Shown here piece after piece: positions 21,811-32,909 of a stretch of 64,000 bases of DNA (position 1 is its first letter; every line of letters begins with the position of its first letter). The position numbers and the translations under genes were made by a program. The stretch is from Trichaptum fuscoviolaceum (taxonomy: Eukaryota; Basidiomycota; Agaricomycetes; Hymenochaetales; Trichaptaceae), in assembly GCA_910574455.1 (NCBI GenBank), contig CAJSYZ010000002.1, positions 4,923,671 through 4,987,670 on the forward strand, given 5' to 3'. The notes beneath the pieces were generated by a model. That model had not been told where the DNA came from, searched no databases, and worked only from the letters and a program-made list of their open reading frames with translations.

Positions 21811-24761
21811 TTAGAGCTTGTCGTAGTAGGTGTCAAGAGAAGGAATATCGGGCTATTAATTGAAAATTAGAGTACGTATTCCGTTGGAAGCATATTAACG
21901 AACCTTGAGACCCTTGCGTGTTCGGACGCCCCTAACTAATTCTTCGAGCTTGCTGCCCTTCTCAATAGGAGCTGTAAAGAAACACAAGAATAAGCGACAA
22001 AAGCTGACGACAATTGAAGGCAGAAAAACATACATCCAGCCATGACTTCCCAGTGGTCGAATACTAATTGAGGGAAGGCTTGACCACCTGTAGCTGCACG
22101 CAAGCTGGCGTTGAAACCGAATGATTCTACGACGGGCAAGTGCGCTTTCACGGTGAACATTGGAGTTCCAATACGCTGTTCTTGAGAGAACACAACCCCA
22201 CGACGCTGGTTGAGCGTGGAGAAGATGCCGCCGATCGCAACCTCAGGGACCTGGATTTCAACTTCAAAAGAAGTCAATTATCATCCAGTCTCGTGAAAAC
22301 GTTGTTATAGAACTAACCAAGGTAAACCGGTTCCTGTAAACCTGGCGTCGCGAGCAAGCAGGCAGCATAACAAACACGACGAGTTGTTGGGATGATCTGT
22401 CCACCGCCGCGATGGATAGCATCGGCATGGAGCTAGAGAACGCAGAGTAACTAGATGAATTGTCGCACGTCCCGCGAGAAAACTCACCGTCACGTCAAGA
22501 ATGTTGAAGCGGACACCTCGCATGTTCTCTTCAGCACATACTCCCTCTTTAGTGGCCCACTGGAAACCAGCGACGCAAGAATCCTTAATTTCGTTGAGAT
22601 ATTGTACACCCTTCGTGACATCGACGAGCAAATTGGGACCAGTCGTCTCAGGACCGAAACACCAAATCTTACGAGCGTCGGTAACATCCCATCCGTACTC
22701 ATCCGCAAGGATACGCGCGCGCGCTTTGAAATCATCACGAGGGTTGACCTTGCCTGCCTCGATCGCAAGCGATAGTTCTTCATCGATCGGCTCCGCCTTA
22801 ACATATAGACGGTTATGCTTGTTTTGAGATTTGGAAAGCGCGGTCATCGAAGACTCAGCTTTGACAGTCTCACGGTAGCCAACGACGGGTTCCGACTTCT
22901 TCAGAGGAACACCAGCGTGATCCTCCTCAAGATCCTTCAAACAAATCTCAAGATGAAGCTCCCCAGCTCCAGCGACGATATGCTCTCCGGACTCGTTAAT
23001 CCAAGCTTGCACGCAGGGGTCAGACTTGGAAAGGCGCTTAAGTCCCTCCACAAGCTTGGGCAAATCCGCTGCATTCTTGACTTCAACTGCGACCTGCACG
23101 ACAGGAGAGACAGAGAACTTCATGACCTTCATGTTGTGCGCAGTTTCACTTTGTGTGATTGTGCCGCTCTTCAACAAGAATTGATCAACGCCGACGAGAC
23201 CGACAATATTACCCGCAGGACAATCCTCAATGGGTTCGATGTAACGACCCATCATTAACACAGTACGCTGTACGGACTTGACGAAGAGATCCTCCTTCTT
23301 GCCCGGAAGGTAGTTTGGACCCTGAATACGGTACTTCGGACCAGAACGGACGGTTCCAGAGAACACACGACCGAACGCGTAGAATCGTCCCTTATCAGAT
23401 GTGGGAACCATCTTCGAGACGTAGAGGACAAGAGGGGCTTTAGGGTCGCAATCACGGATACCAATGGCAGACTCATCGTCCATAGGTCCCTCATAAAGGG
23501 TCTCGACACGATAGCGTTGGGCCGTTTTTGGTGAAGGAAGGTTGATGACTATCATCTCCAAGAGAGAATCACCAGCTGGCAAAAACTTGCGCATAACAAC
23601 CTTCAAAAGAGCCTTGCCCTCCAAATCCTTCTCCTCCTGGAGGAGCTTGACATCAAGCTTCTCAATCATGTTGAGAAGAGCGTCCTTCTTGAAGTTCATT
23701 GTAGCGTCGAAGATCTTGAAAATAGGATCGAGGACAAACATGTTGAACGCACGTTCAAGTTGTTTGCCATCAGTGTCAGCGGCTTTCGTCGACCACTTCT
23801 TTGTCTTGGGATTGAAGAAATTGTCACCCCACAGCTTGTCCATCATCTTCTCCTTGTCGACACCGAACTTTTTTGCATAACGGTTTGCAAACTGGCGAAG
23901 CGTGAAACCCCATCCATGCAGACCGGAACCGAAGGCAACAGTGCCCTTTTCGGGGTACACTTGGACATCGCCAAGTGCTTCATCGTTGTAGGTGGAGATG
24001 ATGACGTTCACGGATTCAATTGTGCGAGAGAAAGATTGGTAGAGATCTTCTTTGGTGACCTGAAGCTCAAGAAGCGCGCGGTCGACCTTGTTGATGATGA
24101 CGACCGGCTTGATACGTTCAGTCAGAGCCTGGCGTAGAACAGTCTCTGTCTGTACGCAGACACCTTCGATACAGTCGACAACGACAAGGGCGCCGTCAGT
24201 GACACGGAGAGCGGCTGTAACTTCCGAGGAGAAATCGACGTGTCCGGGAGAGTCGATCAGGTTGATCAGAAACTCATTGCCTTTGTGATGTGATATTCAA
24301 TATAGGCTTAGTCTAGTAAGTAAGAATTCTATTTCTCACCATCGGCCTTTTCCTTAATTAAGGGAAGGTCTTCCTTGTCCACCTCAAAGTACATTGAGAT
24401 GGCAGTGGATTTAATGGTAATGCCTCGTTCTTTTTCGTCCTCTCTTGTGTCCGTAAATCGCATGTCTCCGGCGTTCTTAGCAGCAATGATACCGGCCTTG
24501 GACACCAACGAGTCCGTGAGAGTGGACTTTCCGTGGTCGACTAAGCGCATAGACACAGGGTTAGGGTAATTGCATATAAGGAGCTCGGTGTATGCGAGCT
24601 ACTCACCATGAGCGATAACACTCATGTTACGGATGTTGGTGGGCTTGTCCATGAGCTCACGGATCTGGTCTACGGTGAAGTTACTGTCGACATCGGCGAT
24701 ATTGTAGCGGATCAGTCAGCGATTGTTGAGTTCGAACGACGTCGGATGTAACTTACACCAT
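21811..24761 (-). CDS. EFT2: Translation elongation factor 2 (eEF2)
   Basis: GTPase that moves the ribosome along mRNA. The first coding exon is only 5 nt (ATGGT, 24761-24757). A 73-bp intron leads to an exon starting at 24683 that continues as [21 protein letters not shown]-motifs: P-loop AHVDHGKST (codon split by an intron), effector RGITIKST, G3 DSPGHVDF and G4 NKVD. Domain II-III text ([38 protein letters not shown]) is typical. The diphthamide loop reads [13 protein letters not shown], with the modified His in IHRGG. The C terminus is [20 protein letters not shown], ending at TAA 21811-21813 after a last intron at about 21853-21900. All splice joins keep frame. The 5' half is compact and the gene is divergent from the ureohydrolase at 25113. 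Confidence 0.97.
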
Positions 24762-25112
24762 GATGTCTAGCCTTTCTTACAACAAAAACCAAAAAGTGCG
24801 GGTCTATGCTGCGTCCTCGAACGTCGAGTGCGCAGTTAGTAACTTTGGAGATTGAGGGAGAATCAAAGTCGTGCCAAAGGCGAGGCCGACAAGACTCAGA
24901 GATGGAGGGGAGTATCAAAAGTTTTCCTGTCTGTTGGCGCGCCTTCACTTATCAGATCGCTTCAGGGCAGGCGGGAAGACTGAGGTCGGCTTCACCCGCC
25001 TCGTGCCCTCAGGCTTGAACTTCCAGCTGCATGCAATCATCCACTACTTTCCCAACAACCGACTATAATAACTGATTGCAAACCTAGAACGTACGCACGC
25101 TCTTATCTCCCC
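24762..25112. promoter_or_regulatory. Bidirectional promoter region, eEF2 and ureohydrolase
   Basis: 351 bp between divergent start codons. It is GC-richer than other spacers and contains TCACTTATCAGAT and GGGCAGGCGGG stretches. Strong eEF2 transcription is expected from family knowledge; no specific factor site can be claimed. Confidence 0.45.
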
Positions 25113-26772
25113 ATGCTTTACCCGACTCTGATCACTCTTGCAGTACTGCAGCTATCTGCGGCTCAACAAGTCCACTACTTCGAACCTCTTCACGAGCTCG
25201 AGCAAGTCACTTCAGAGAGATGGGCAAAGAAATATGGCAAACAGTTCGACCAGACATTCTCGGGCCCACTGTCGTTCTCCCACCTGACCTACGCCCGCTG
25301 CCTCGAGGATAGGGCGACACCCTTTGATATTGCAATTCTAGGCATGCCTTTTGATACTGCAGTCACCTACAGACCTGGAGCGAGGTTTGGCCCTTTTGCC
25401 ATCCGATCGGGATCTCGTAGGCAGAGAGAGCTACGTGGCTACACACTTCCTTGGGGAATGGATCCTTTTGCTCAAGGGGTGAAAGTAGTTGATTGCGGAG
25501 ATGTAAACCTTGTTGATTCGAGAGCGAATGCAAGGCCATGCCGTTTACTATATTGCGTTTTACACAGGTACCGGTCTCTCCGTTCGACAATGCTCTAGCG
25601 GTGGATCAAATGCAGGTAGCATACCAAACACTGTTGTCGCGTCCTGTAGCAAACGACTCGGCACCCACAAACGTCGGTTTGAAGTCCTTCGCTCTGGATG
25701 GTAAGGAGCACCCGCGTATTATATCGTATGGTTTATTCCAGCTTGTAACCTTTTAAGCTACGTACTGATCTCGTTTTCGGTCAGCCTTGGTGGAGATCAT
25801 ACGATTGTCCTTCCTATTCTTCGGGCGCTTCATGAGGTTTACGGTCCAATATCCGTTATCCATTTCGACGCTCACCTCGATACATGGGCCGCATATCCCG
25901 GCCAGATGACCGAACAATCCCGGGTCACTCACGGGACGTTCTTCTTCTTAGCAGCAGAGGAAAAGCTTATGACAAACCAGAGCATACATGCAGGTATCAG
26001 GTGCAAAATGAATGTATGCTTTAGAACAACTTTTATGAGACTCCGTATATTTACCACCACTAATCAGGGTATCGGAGACTTAGAGAATGACAGTTCGGTC
26101 GGCTTCCAACTCATAAGCACAGATGACATTGATGATCTTGGAGTAGCAGAGATTATCAGGCGTATCAGAGCGAGGGTCGGCGATACACCGGTATACCTGA
26201 GGTATCTATTGATTATATTACATCTATGGGTTGTCTAGCTGAAGACCTTCACTAGCTTGGACATAGACGTTATAGGTATGTACTGTTATCTATGTTATCT
26301 TCTTGCAAAGGCCATCTACCCATAGTGTTCTTCATTTAAGATCCTGGACTCGCCCCAGCTAGTATGTACTTTGATCTCTAATTTGGGATGTTGTTACGAG
26401 TTTGCTTCAGCTGGTACACCGGAAGCGGGAGGATGGACCACCCGTGAAGTAAAACGTATTCTTCGAGGACTCGCTGGCTTGAATTTTGTGTGAGTGGTTA
26501 CTACCGGTGCCTCAGAATTCCGTTCCTAATTGACTTATTACTGAACCTCCTACGGGCAGCGGTGCCGACGTAGTGGAGGTTTCGCCTAGCTATGATCATG
26601 GTATGAAGCGTGCAACTCCCGATGAAATATGCACAAGCATCTGACCCTCTCCGTAGCCGAAATAACAGGGATAGCTGCTGCCGATATTATTCATGACTTT
26701 CTTTCGATGATGCTTTCTGACTCGCCTCCTGGAGGTCCGAAACCGAAACCAAAAGTCAAAGATGAATTGTGA
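25113..26772 (+). CDS. Secreted ureohydrolase (agmatinase-like)
   Basis: Manganese enzyme of the arginase/agmatinase fold. The N terminus (MLYPTLITLAVLQLSAAQQ) is a signal peptide. The fold starts DIAILGMPFDTAVTYRPGARFGP. After introns, DVPVSPFDNALAVDQM follows. All metal motifs are present: GGDHTIVLP, FDAHLDTW and [22 protein letters not shown]. That last motif is assembled from two micro-exons, 26256-26275 (20 nt) and 26341-26361 (21 nt), plus the exon from 26411. The end is GADVVEVSPSYDHAEITGIAAADIIHDFL..PKPKVKDEL, TGA 26770-26772. About nine exons. KDEL at the very C terminus exactly matches the ER-retention signal, so the protein may stay in the ER rather than be exported. The substrate (agmatine, guanidinobutyrate or proclavaminate-like) cannot be told from sequence. 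Confidence 0.9.
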
Positions 26773-27104
26773 CTAGCATCACGGTGTAGGGTTAATTCCG
26801 AGTAATTGCATGTCTTGCGAACATACAATGACCAACGTTATGTACATGTACATATAGAATACCACTTAATCATTTATACTGTCAGTGAAGGCAATGATGA
26901 TACGTCATTTCAGCCTAAATTTACTGCACAAATACAATTGGTTAACAACTTGAAGGACTCGGACTCGGGGTTGCGTATTCTAGAAGTTCATGCCGGTCGG
27001 CAGCATTTCCCGTACCTTCTTGCTAAGCATTCAGCCAGCAATGCCGATACTACTCTCAGTCTCTCACACCTCCCACCTCCACCTCGTTCTTCGTTGGCTA
27101 CGAC
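26773..27104. other. Intergenic region
   Basis: 3' flank of the ureohydrolase and promoter of the WDR23-type gene. A plus frame from 26806 overlaps the next gene out of frame and is rejected. CT-rich sequence (CTCTCACACCTCCCACCTCCACC) precedes the next ATG. Confidence 0.5.
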
Positions 27105-29815
27105 ATGCAGCACGAATATGATGTCGACGAAGGTGCGTACGAAATGGACGACGGTGATGAGGCTTACGACGGTCTGGATGCTTATGTTGGAGGCGGACAC
27201 GATGAAGATACGGACGACGAGGACTACGTTCCGCCGTATGTCGGACGGCAAGGAGTTGATGATGATGACGACGACGACGATGACGAAGAGGAAGAGGAGG
27301 ACGAAGAGGATGACGACTTAGACCGCCAACTAGATGCTGAAGATGCAGCAGAAGCGATGGAAGAGCTCGCGAGCATGACCGAAACCGGGAACGCCGAACA
27401 TGTGAACTTTGCACATCTATTAGAAAGTACGTCCATGGCTGACAATGAGGTCACCGCTTAATAAACCATTTTCTTCTCGTAGCTATCATGACCGATACTG
27501 GAGCAGAATCAATATCATCCAATGGTAACAATATTCGCATCTCAAGCTTCTCGGCGGACAACCTCAATCGTGTCATCACTTTGATACGCAATACCGTCGG
27601 CAGTGTACAAATCGTGCCCGCGCATGCCTCCGCTACTAATCAAGCAAACTCGGACGATGATGATGAGGAGGAGGAGGAGGAGGAGGAGGAGGAGGAGTTG
27701 CGTGCAACGAGACGGACGTCAGGGAGGAACCGGAGGTCAAACCGAGACAAGACCCCGGACTGGTGGAGAAAGACCCATACTGAGCCTCAGTGTGTAGGCC
27801 AGGAGCTACTTATGTCTGGCGAGTTCGGGAGGATTTTACCAAAGATGCGGAATTACAGGATAGGTAATCGTGGTCAAAATATGGCAAGGCTATTGAGAGA
27901 AAGAATGATGGGCACCAGGCCTTTACCCAAGGAGGACCTTTGCGAGGTGAGGATACTCCACTGGTCGAAGAGATACCAAAGCAATTCTTATTCTCGAATC
28001 GGAAGCCGCTTGTGCCGAACTCACATGGTACAGTAGTAGCATCCTATCCATCGAACGTATATTGCGGGCAGTTCTCCTTCGGTGCGGTATTACTTGCCTA
28101 TACTTCTGGTTATATGCTAATGCATACATATATCTGTAGATTCATCATTCTACTATGTCTGCTGTAAAGGTGTGTAAAAGTGGTTTTCACTGTACCCGAG
28201 CGAAATTTCTGAACAATGACAACGACTTGTAGACTTTAACCTCCACATTTATGATATGACGGCACCCAGGGCTCGTAACGATAGGCCAGGAGCTCTGCTT
28301 CACGATCCTGCTACAGGTCACCGAACGACAATGAAAGTGCATAAGAGCATAAGAGGCATTGCGGATGGCTGGACTGTGACTGACTCTCATCTGAGCCCAG
28401 ATAACGAAAGGTGCCATATTTCCATCACGTTCAAGCTTCTGAAGTTAATTTTAATATTACCTAAACGAAGAATGATATACTCTTCAATGGTAATTTCCTT
28501 TTGCCTGTGCTTGGTGTTGGCGGCATATTAATATTTTCTTTATCTGCAGGGTGCCTCGGTGTATATGGTAAAGACCTTAGATTATGATGCCACGCAGACT
28601 CCAATAAGCCTTTCTGATCCTGGGAGCGGCCGACGCGGTCGAGTAGCATGGGGCTGGGACGATAATGATGACTATTACATATGGAGTTGTCGGTTCTCCG
28701 CGGATGGCAATGAGGTGTGATTCATGTCTTTTATTCGAAGGTTGTATCGTGAAACGGGGCGAAACAGATTATAGCTGGCGGACGAGGGTCAATTTATGGT
28801 ATGCATCGCATTATCAATGTAAATGGGCTTATGACTCATAGGTTGCCTAGTGTACGATCTTCTCGCAGCCCGGCGAACAGTCAAGATACGCGCGCACAAT
28901 GATGATGTGAACAGTTGCTGCTGGGCAGACATGGGCAGCAATGTGCTTATTAGCGCATCAGATGATACTTTCATTAAAGTTTGGTATGTTTGGCTCAAGC
29001 ACTCCTAAACTGTCAGGAATCTCACCTTGCTTTTACTTAGGGATCGGCGATCACTCGGCTCTTCACCGAAGCCTTCCGGTGTGCTTATCGGACACACTGA
29101 AGGTATCACTAACGTATCAGCGAAGGGAGACGGCCGTTATGTTATCTCTAATGGCAAAGATCAAGCTCTACGGCTCTGGGATCTTCGTAAAATGCGCACG
29201 AATGAAGAGCATGAGGCCGTTGCAAGGCGGTCATACGGATTACCAGAGTTTGACTATCGGTATGCAGATGACCGAAAGCAACGATACGCTGCACATCCCA
29301 AGGATTGTAGCGTCATGACATACAGAGGCCACACGGTTATGCGCACACTCATTCGTTGTCACTTCAGCCCTATCGAATCCACAGGCGGCTCATACATCTA
29401 CTCTGGTTCGACCGACGGGAGAGTGCATATATGGTCAGTGGATGGCCGTCTTGTGCAGGTGCTTGAACGTTCGCGGACATTACCTATCACTTTTGATCCA
29501 TCGGGACCTGAACCTGACCAAGTACCGCGCCGCAACTCCTACAATTGTGTGCGCGACGTCAGTTGGCACTCGAAGGAGCCCGTCCTACTTAGTGCCGCTT
29601 GGGGGGAAGGTATCAGTACAGTTGCTCGGCATGAATGGAAGGGACTGGGAAAGCTGAACTATAAGCTCGAGGACTGGGTGGAAAAGAACGATGCAGAGGG
29701 GCGAGAGTTACGAAACTTTCATTCAAGAACGCGTCGTGGCTTGCATACCGGCCGTCGTGGTACTATACCAGGGGCCTTCAATGATGACGATGACGATGAC
29801 GAATTTATTGACTGA
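27105..29815 (+). CDS. WD40 substrate receptor of a CUL4-DDB1 ligase (DCAF11/WDR23 type)
   Basis: Predicted nuclear/cytosolic adaptor; in animals the family recruits proteins such as NRF factors to CUL4-DDB1. The N terminus is very acidic with Asp and Glu runs (27255-27320 and 27657-27700). Next come GEFGRILPKMRNYRIGNRGQ and RPLPKEDLCEPLVPNSHGTVVA. WD repeats follow, assembled across introns: VYCGQFSFDSSFYYVCCKDF (partly from a 27-30-nt exon ending about 28168), RMIYSSM from a 19-nt exon (28471-28489), GWDDNDDYYIWSCRFSADGNE, LISASDDTFIKVWDRRS and ALRLWDLRK. The WDRR/WDLR ends are DWD-box-like and expected to contact DDB1. The end is an acidic DDDDDDEFID tail. The order FGR..K.R, then PNS.GTVVASYP.NVYCGQ.S, is the WDR23 signature. 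Confidence 0.9.
27255..27320. repeat. Acidic trinucleotide tract (GAT/GAC/GAG) in the WDR23-type gene
   Basis: Imperfect GAY/GAR repeats encode an Asp run followed by a Glu-rich run. A second, purer GAG run at about 27664-27698 encodes a poly-Glu stretch. Likely length-variable between strains. Confidence 0.75.
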
Positions 29816-30281
29816 TATTGGCCATGCTTATGGCTTCTTTACATGTGTACTTCAAGTTGTATTGTTACATACTACACCAATCGAAACCTGTACTTTTACT
29901 TACAACACCGGCAATTATTAGTTGGGATTTGGTTGCAAAGGCCTACTATTTCGACGGCCTCACTAAATTACCCACGACCTCATACTATCTAGTTCAAGTT
30001 AAGAAGGACCACTTATAGGACGCACATATTGATAGAAGGAAATTAAGTTTAAAAACGCTGAGAACCTCTTGATGATCGACAGTCTTGCCGAGATGCCGGC
30101 TCTGCTCCGATGCCGATGTGTGGTCTGCCGTGATGTAGTTTAAGCTCCGATTCAACCAAGTAAGGCAAGGCGCCACCGCTCTCCATCCTCGATTTGACAC
30201 GAACTTGAATCTTCTTGGTTCTCCCTGCATATACACTCGACACGCAAGGCGCAGTACGCGACCTTCACAGCACTAGGGCAA
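29816..30281. other. Intergenic region
   Basis: 3' flank of the WDR23-type gene and promoter of the LisH-WD40 gene. Two short minus-strand frames (29994-30243) overlap each other and lack family resemblance. Nothing else supported. Confidence 0.5.
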
Positions 30282-32593
30282 ATGGTACCTCTCATACACA
30301 TCACCGCTGACGAGGTGAACCATATAATTTATTCATATCTACAAGATTCTGGTTCGTATCTTCTGCTTCTGGGCTGCACAATTTCCGCAAACTTTTTCTG
30401 ATGGAAGTTCATTTGCAGGATTCTTTCATACCGCTTTTGCACTACGCGCAGAAGGCCGACTCGAACAATCGCCTCATTTTAATGAATACGTACCCCGTGG
30501 CGAACTTGTTGAACTTCTGACGAAGGCCCTCCTATACATCGAAGTCGAGACGCATTGCAAGGGCGACGGATTAATCACGGATTGCCAGACACCCTTCTCG
30601 CTTTTAAAACGACATGAATGTGCTGCTGATGTGATAGAGGAGGTGATTGTTAATGGAGCATTGGAGAAGGCGACCGGGAAGGAAGCAATAACTAATGGGA
30701 TTGCGGACACACCTATGAAGCGGAAGGCAAATATACCTGCTGAAGGGGATTCTCAAGAGAGGAGGGTGAAAAGACTCGTTGACGTGGATGCAGGAGAATC
30801 AGCCTCTGCAGCAGGACGTGAATGTAAGTTTACATCTTCTACGTATATCCGTTTCACATTTTGGTTTCCTCATTGCGTACAATTCACCAGCAAACCCCTC
30901 TAAAGATGTTCAAGAAGTATCACCCTCCGAACGTGATCGTTCTCCAATGTCCGTCACGCAGACATCACAAATGGTTAATGGAGATTTCTCTCGGAGATCA
31001 AAATCAGGAAGACCTACACCCGGTCCCGGGGATGATACAGCACCCTCGAAAGCAGTCATGGAACTGAAAGGGCATACTTCAGAGGTGCAATAATTGTTTT
31101 CTGAAACTTAAGAATGTTGGACTTACATCTCCAATAGGTATTCGTCTGCGCTTGGAACCCAGCCAAACCTTCTTTGCTTGCCTCTGGGTAAGGATAATTC
31201 ACCAAAACTTACAGGGTGAGATTGATCTAACCATTACCATAAAAGGTCGAAGGATGCAACCGCACGTATATGGAACTTGCCTGATCCTCCCGAAGACCCT
31301 GCCGAGTTCGCTCAGCCACCGAAAGTGCCTCCCATAGAGCTCAAACATCTTCCAGACTCAGAACAACGTGATATCACTTCATTAGACTGGAATCGCGATG
31401 GGGACTTACTAGCAACCGGCTCATACGACTCGATTTTGCGCGTTTGGACTGTGACTGGCGATGAATATATGACACATCCTCAACATCAGGTGAGTTGCGT
31501 ATCATTATAAATCAAATATGGTGTTCGCAATTTTATCAATGTTTTTGACTGACCTCACATCACTAATCGTTGAGAAGGGACCTATATTTGCTACACGATT
31601 CTCACAATCAGGTCAATGGCTACTGAGTGCAAGCTTGGATGGCACTGCTTGTGTCTGGGACGTTAAGGAGAAGAAGTTATATATGCAATTCCGTTGTCAT
31701 GCAGGTCTGTCCGTTCATTTATTGATCTTAAGTTGATAAGTTACTGACAATCTAATAAATCCAGATTGCTGTCTTGATGTAGAATGGCTGGATGATACCA
31801 CATTCGCAAGTTGTGGGGCTGACAAACTTGTGCACATCATGCGCTTAGGAAATCAAGATCCCTTACGAACTCTTGAGTAAGTACGAAATGTAAATTCATA
31901 CATCGAGTAATACTAACTACACTCATATTTTTAGAGGACATACGAACGAAGTAAATCAGATCAAGTTTAATACTTCACGAACGCGAATTGCTTCAGCCTC
32001 TGACGACCAAACGGCTCGCATATGGACTATAGGCAATCTCGGAAAGTCAAAATCATCGGATGAAATTCCAGGGCTCGGTGTAACGGCACCAGAAATGGTT
32101 GAATGTCTTGTTCTTGAAGGCCATGCCGACTCGATAGGTAACCTTGCCTGGTGTCCAATCACACCAACAGGTTCGAACGAATTGCTCGCTACCGCCTCAT
32201 TCGATGGCTCCGCTAGACTCTGGGATGCAACGACAGGTGTATGTCTGAGGGCAATTTCGGACCATAAACGTGCCATCTACACCTTGAAATTCAGTCATGA
32301 CGGGATCCACTTTGTGTCTGGAAGTGGTGACGGCTGGTTGTATGTTTATGAATCTAACGTATGTATCTCTTTCCTTCTCGCTCTACCTTACAACTAAGAT
32401 CTTGGTCTCGCAGACTGGTCGGCAAGTATATGCATGGTATGCAGGCGCGGAGAGGCCGGGTATCTACGAGCTCGACTGGCAACAAACAGGAAAGCTAAAT
32501 AGGATTGCAATGTGTCTTGAGAACCGGTCGGTTGGTATTGTGGACGTCTCACGCGTGCCTGCGCTCATGCATACACCATCGAAACCTTCTTAA
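30282..32593 (+). CDS. LisH-WD40 transcriptional corepressor (TBL1 / Sif2 type)
   Basis: Likely subunit of a SET3/NCoR-type histone deacetylase complex. The ATG at 30282 opens a LisH motif (ITADEVNHIIYSYLQDSG|FFHTAFALRAEG) split by the first intron, with PHFNEYVPRGELVELLTKALLYIEVE after it. A disordered linker with a basic patch (MKRKAN; RRVKRLVDV) leads to the WD40 propeller: MELKGHTSEVFVCAWNPAKP, LLATGSYDSILRVWTVTG, WLLSASLDGTACVWDVK, TRIASASDDQTARIWTIG, LLATASFDGSARLWDATTG and HFVSGSGDGWLYVYES. The last exon (TGRQVYAWYAGAERPGIYELDWQ...) ends at TAA 32591-32593. About eleven exons, introns 50-70 bp. LisH plus the order of WD repeats matches TBL1XR1/Sif2. Confidence 0.92.
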
Positions 32594-32909
32594 AAATTCT
32601 GGGTAGCTTCCTTGATTGTCTACGAGTGTTTCCGGATTTATGTCGTACTTTATATACCAACGCCGCAACTGTATCGCTATTATTTCTGTATTGTAGTATG
32701 TACTACGCCGTACCGTTAATGGTAAATTATTTTTAAACTTCAAACACAATAAACAAAATATATCGCGCAAAGGCGCACATGTTTTACCCCATAACACATA
32801 CGAAACAAACAGCGATATAAGAAAATTAGAGTCAAGCGGGATGATGTATGGTATAGTTGTACAATAGTAAAGTACGTGTAGCCTGCAAAAGAAATGGAAC
32901 TTAAAAGAT
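32594..32909. other. Intergenic region between convergent genes
   Basis: AT-rich 3' flanks of the LisH-WD40 gene and the F-box gene. A minus frame extending through 32549-32956 is low-complexity and overlaps the F-box gene out of frame; not accepted. Confidence 0.5.

Noticed and set aside
26806..27321. 171-codon plus-strand frame, Thr/Met/Arg-rich
   Set aside because: Out-of-frame reading of the acidic repeat at the start of the WDR23-type gene.
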